Source: Welwitschia mirabilis (lineage: Eukaryota; Gnetophyta; Gnetopsida; Welwitschiales). Taken from it: a stretch of 34,974 nucleotides of DNA. Position 1 is the stretch's first letter, and the number at the start of each line of letters is the position of its first letter. The notes beneath the pieces were generated by a model. The model was not told where the DNA came from and did no database searches. It saw nothing but the letters and a program-made list of their open reading frames with translations. The stretch lies in the NCBI GenBank assembly GCA_051453625.1, contig JBOZIK010000001.1, positions 177,816,482-177,851,455 of the forward strand. The letters run 5' to 3'. A program made the position numbers and the translations under genes. Below are positions 31,850 to 34,974 of the stretch, piece after piece.

Positions 31850-33110
31850 TCATTCTCCAAAAGCTTTTGGGTGAGTAATAATGTTCCAGTTACAAAGGAG
31901 AATTCTATTTTTATCCTTCCCCTTTAACCAAATAAAGTTTTTGATTATCTTATTAATTTTCTTGATAATGTGCCTCAAGAGGGTGATAACAGAGGTCGAG
32001 TACCTAGAAGTAGCTATGAGGCATAAGTTGGCTAATATAAGTTTTGCTTTTGATGATAGGAATTTGTTCATCCAAGTATTGCATTTTCTTTATATTTTCT
32101 TAATGATGTGCTTCCAAGTTTGAATTTTATTACAGTTGCATAGCAAAATCTCTAAATAAATATTATTGATTTCTCCCTCCTTGGCTCCCAAGGTTTGGGT
32201 GATATCATCCTTGTGATTAATTTTCTTTCCTATAAAGTGAATTTTTGTCTTGGTCGAATTCGCCCTTAGGCCCATGGCTCTACTGGACAACTCCATGGCA
32301 TTTCTGATGGCTCTCGTTTACTAACAAGAAGCTTGAGTCATAATAATATTATCATTTGCGTAGTGATTGTTTATGAACGTTTGCTTTCCCATCTAGTTTC
32401 CTTTGATTCTATTGTAAAGTATTCTGATCTAATCCCATTAATCTTCGTGTAGAATTTAGCTAAGGCATGCATGTCTATTCATAGGTTTACAAGGTCTTTT
32501 GCAAACCTAGATTTCCTGAGTATGTTTTCTAATACACTCTAGCTGACTATGTCATAGGCCTTAGCTATATCGATCTTAGTAACCATTAGAAAAAATTTAT
32601 ATTTTTTAATGAAATGTATAATCTCATAAATAAGTAAAATTTGGTCTTTGGATGTACCTAGAATGGACGAAGCCAATTTTGTTTGGAGAGATAACCTTAG
32701 GTAGGGGGGGCGATATAGCCAATGATAATCTTCACAAAAATCCTATAGAGAATATTACATATTTCAATTGGCCTGTAATCCCCTGGGTTGCTGGCATTGG
32801 TTCTCTTTAGAATAAGAACTATTCTAGTCTTGTTCATCTTAGTGGGGCTTCTTTTCATTGTGAATATCTCCTGCATGACATGTCATATTTTTTTCACCTA
32901 TGATGAAGAAATAAACTCTGAAAAGTTCTATGGCCCAACCACTAGGTCTTAGTGCTTTGTTATTTTTCAGGGATTTAATGACCCAGTTTACCTCTTCCTT
33001 CTCTATGGGTTTGCTTAATTCCTCATTTTCCTGTTTAGTGATCTTGTTAATAATGTGTAACAAGTTGGGGGCGGTATTCTCTTATTCCCACACTATTTTT
33101 TAGATGCTTC
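31850..33110 (-). pseudogene. Reverse transcriptase of LINE copy 2, catalytic Asp lost
   Basis: The finger segment at about 33030-32900 reads EEVNWVIKSLKNNKALRPSGWAIELF, equivalent to KAPGPDGW of active elements. The palm motif at 32351-32362 reads Y-A-N-D where copy 1 has Y-A-D-D, so the first catalytic aspartate is replaced by Asn. The thumb segment at 31850-32071 contains SSKAKLILANL, IDKIIKNFIW-like and WNIITHPKAFG, as in the RT thumb of plant L1s. Frameshifts separate the blocks. The open + strand frame at 31881-32123 is only its mirror. Confidence 0.85.
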
Positions 33111-33429
33111 TTCATTTCTAACTCGATTTTCTCTTCCTTTTCCAGTAGTCTATCTTTCATCTTAAGCTTCTTGATCTTATTATGCATCCTGTGGGAATTC
33201 ACTTGATGCAGAAAAAAATTTCGTGGCTAGTCATTGAATTCTATATATTTACTTCTAATATTATTCCTCATCTACAATGATTTCTTGAAGCTCTTAAACG
33301 AAAACATACTTTTGTTATCTGAGGTCATCTTAATCTCCTTCTTGTTCATGCTTGATCTACATCTTTTGCAGTTCCTTCTGAAGCCCTTTGCGTGAGTTAA
33401 ACCTCAATTTATCCTTCTTTTTCCAACTT

Positions 33430-34200
33430 TTCATATAGTTTTTTAAGGTGTTCAAGCCTCTATACAAGAATGTAATGGTCTAGTTTTATGGTAGTTTTGC
33501 CAAATTCTTTCCACAATATTTCTCATTTCTTCTCTACCTCTTTTGTATCTTTCCATCTTAAATAATGTTTTTGGGGACTACTTTGTACTCACTTGAAACC
33601 TAATAGGTCTATGGTATGATGCAATTATATTGAGGCCTCGTGCCTCTATTGACATCTTATTGATGATCTCTCTTCAAGTTATAATTCTGTTTATCCTAGA
33701 CATAGTCAGATTATTACCTCCCCTTCTATTTGATCATGTATACTTGCATCACAAGATTGGGATATGGGTTAAGTATCTTTGTATCATAAAATCCTTTAGG
33801 ATCTTTGCTCCTCTACTTTTCCAATTGCCTCCTCCTGATTTTTTCCATTTGTAAATGCATTGGTTGAAATCTCCTATCACTAGCCATCTGTTTTTGGTTG
33901 TTATAGTATTGAGTAGATTTCTGTATACTTGGCCCTTTTCCATGTTATCTTGTAGGTTGTAAATGTTTGTGTTAACTCAATCTTCCTCCTCGAGATAGAC
34001 TGAAATGCAATTGAGGCCTCTATTTATTAGCTCGATCTCTTTCTTAGTTAATATCATTAGTCCTCCTGATTTCCCCTATGCTCTTGTGACGAAAATATTC
34101 CAATACTTCGAGTATCGTCCTATGTTCTTATCATTACTTATTTTAGTTTCTTGTAAGTTGTTATAATCCACATTTTGTAATCTTTAATTAATAGGCTTTC
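33430..34200 (-). pseudogene. AP-type endonuclease of LINE copy 2
   Basis: The - strand shows NLQETKIS near 34160, the conserved catalytic Glu segment, then an open piece at 33749-33943 with NRWLVIGDFNQCIYK. G-D-F-N (33863-33874) is intact here, while copy 1 has RDFN. KSGGGNWKSRGAKILKDFM follows, with the usual spacing to the next part of the fold. Stops occur between the blocks. Confidence 0.8.
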
Positions 34201-34210
34201 TAAACTATGT

Positions 34211-34974
34211 AATACATTTTAATATCAATTTTAATAAAAACCCCTTTTTATTCTTAGTGAGAATTTATGTGTAGCTCTATAATCAATAATGTATTATATG
34301 TCAAACATTATAGATACTCATAAGGTTACTTCATTATTTACTCTTAGTTTTAGGCAATTTATTATTTTAAGTTATAATAATGATTATAAGAATGTTAATA
34401 TTAAATAAATTTATTTATGATTAGGCAAGTCATTTTCCATGGTTAAATAGTTAAATCGAAAAAAAATCCATATAAAGATATAAAATAATGTCTATAAAAA
34501 AAGGGCATGTGACATATTCATTTTAATCATTTATTCATGTGTCTTATTCAAGTTTTAAAAGAAACTAAAATTACTTGGTAAAAGTAAAAAAATAATAAGT
34601 AAGAGTACTATGTTTCATTATGAACTTTTTCTTAAATGAATTATGGCATTTTTTTCGTATTATTTGTATTGTTGATATGATGAATCATGAAGAGTGTAAA
34701 TATGTGAATATGAACATGTGTTCTTATCCATAAATTTAAAAAAATAAATGAGTAGAATTTATTCTACCATGACTTTTATCCTTATTAATATTTGTGAAAG
34801 TGCTTTATACATAAAATATTATTTTCTTGATATGTCACATGACAATTTTGGAATTGGTGCATTATTCTTTAATATGTTTTGGATTAATTATGAGCCTATA
34901 AAGGATTAAGAAGGAACTAGCATAAGGAAATGATGCATGTAATTAATCTTGTTAATTTAAGCAAGAAGATTACT
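34211..34974. other. AT-rich flank, nothing recognised
   Basis: Very AT-rich sequence beyond the truncated end of LINE copy 2. No open frame of note, no ORF1 similarity and no transposon motif were seen. Confidence 0.5.

Larger units (their letters stand above)
29861..34210 (-). mobile_element. 5'-truncated LINE copy 2 of the same family, with J domain
   Basis: Read on the - strand it has an endonuclease (about 34190-33430), RT (about 33110-31860), a zf-RVT domain, the unassigned block, a basic linker, a J domain and a 3' UTR, in the same order as copy 1. ORF1 is missing: similarity to copy 1 fades at about 34210, just before the endonuclease start, as in normal 5' truncation. All frames are broken. 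No target-site duplication could be found, perhaps because of the microsatellite and age. The two copies are strongly diverged, so they are separate old insertions. Confidence 0.85.

Overview
This window is nuclear DNA from a plant, most likely a seed plant. It is AT-rich, dominated by old broken retrotransposons, and carries one intron-rich host gene. The poorly cleared remnants would suit a gymnosperm, but that is a low-confidence inference and nothing here fixes the species. No CRISPR array, operon or clear tRNA or rRNA gene was seen. Two assembly gaps are present: 10 Ns at 16668-16677 and 100 Ns at 24217-24316.

Layout. 1 to about 5.9 kb: a decayed Ty3/gypsy element on the + strand, with a gag core and an aspartic protease but no recognisable RT or integrase. 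A recurring short motif lies around it and an LTR-like TATA region lies near 5.46 kb. About 8.0-9.6 kb: a decayed Ty1/copia gag-protease-integrase on the - strand, followed by a 116-118 bp tandem repeat (10.1-10.4 kb) and a run of five CAnnTG palindromes spaced about 40 bp apart (11.4-11.6 kb). 14183-20181: an essentially full-length L1-type LINE on the - strand, bounded by a 16-bp target-site duplication with 14 matches. 21816-26111: the only convincing host gene, a 12-exon, three-RRM RNA-binding protein of the UBP1 (oligouridylate-binding protein) family on the + strand, with a predicted product of 471 residues. 29.8-34.2 kb: a second, 5'-truncated copy of the same LINE family, also on the - strand. 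The rest is intergenic sequence without recognisable genes.

Most interesting point. Both LINE copies, although strongly diverged, carry a DnaJ-type J domain at the same place: downstream of the reverse transcriptase and its zinc-binding domain, just before the 3' UTR and tail. Between the zinc-binding domain and the J domain lies a shared block that I cannot assign, plus a basic linker. The J domain therefore looks like an inherited part of this LINE lineage rather than a chance neighbour. I know of no standard plant L1 with this architecture.

The UBP1 gene is well supported by in-frame splicing through all 12 exons. It has three notable points: intron 7 requires a GC donor, intron 9 has a tandem TAG/CAG acceptor, and the 100-N gap in intron 5 is flanked by a near-identical 75-bp duplication that is probably an assembly artefact.
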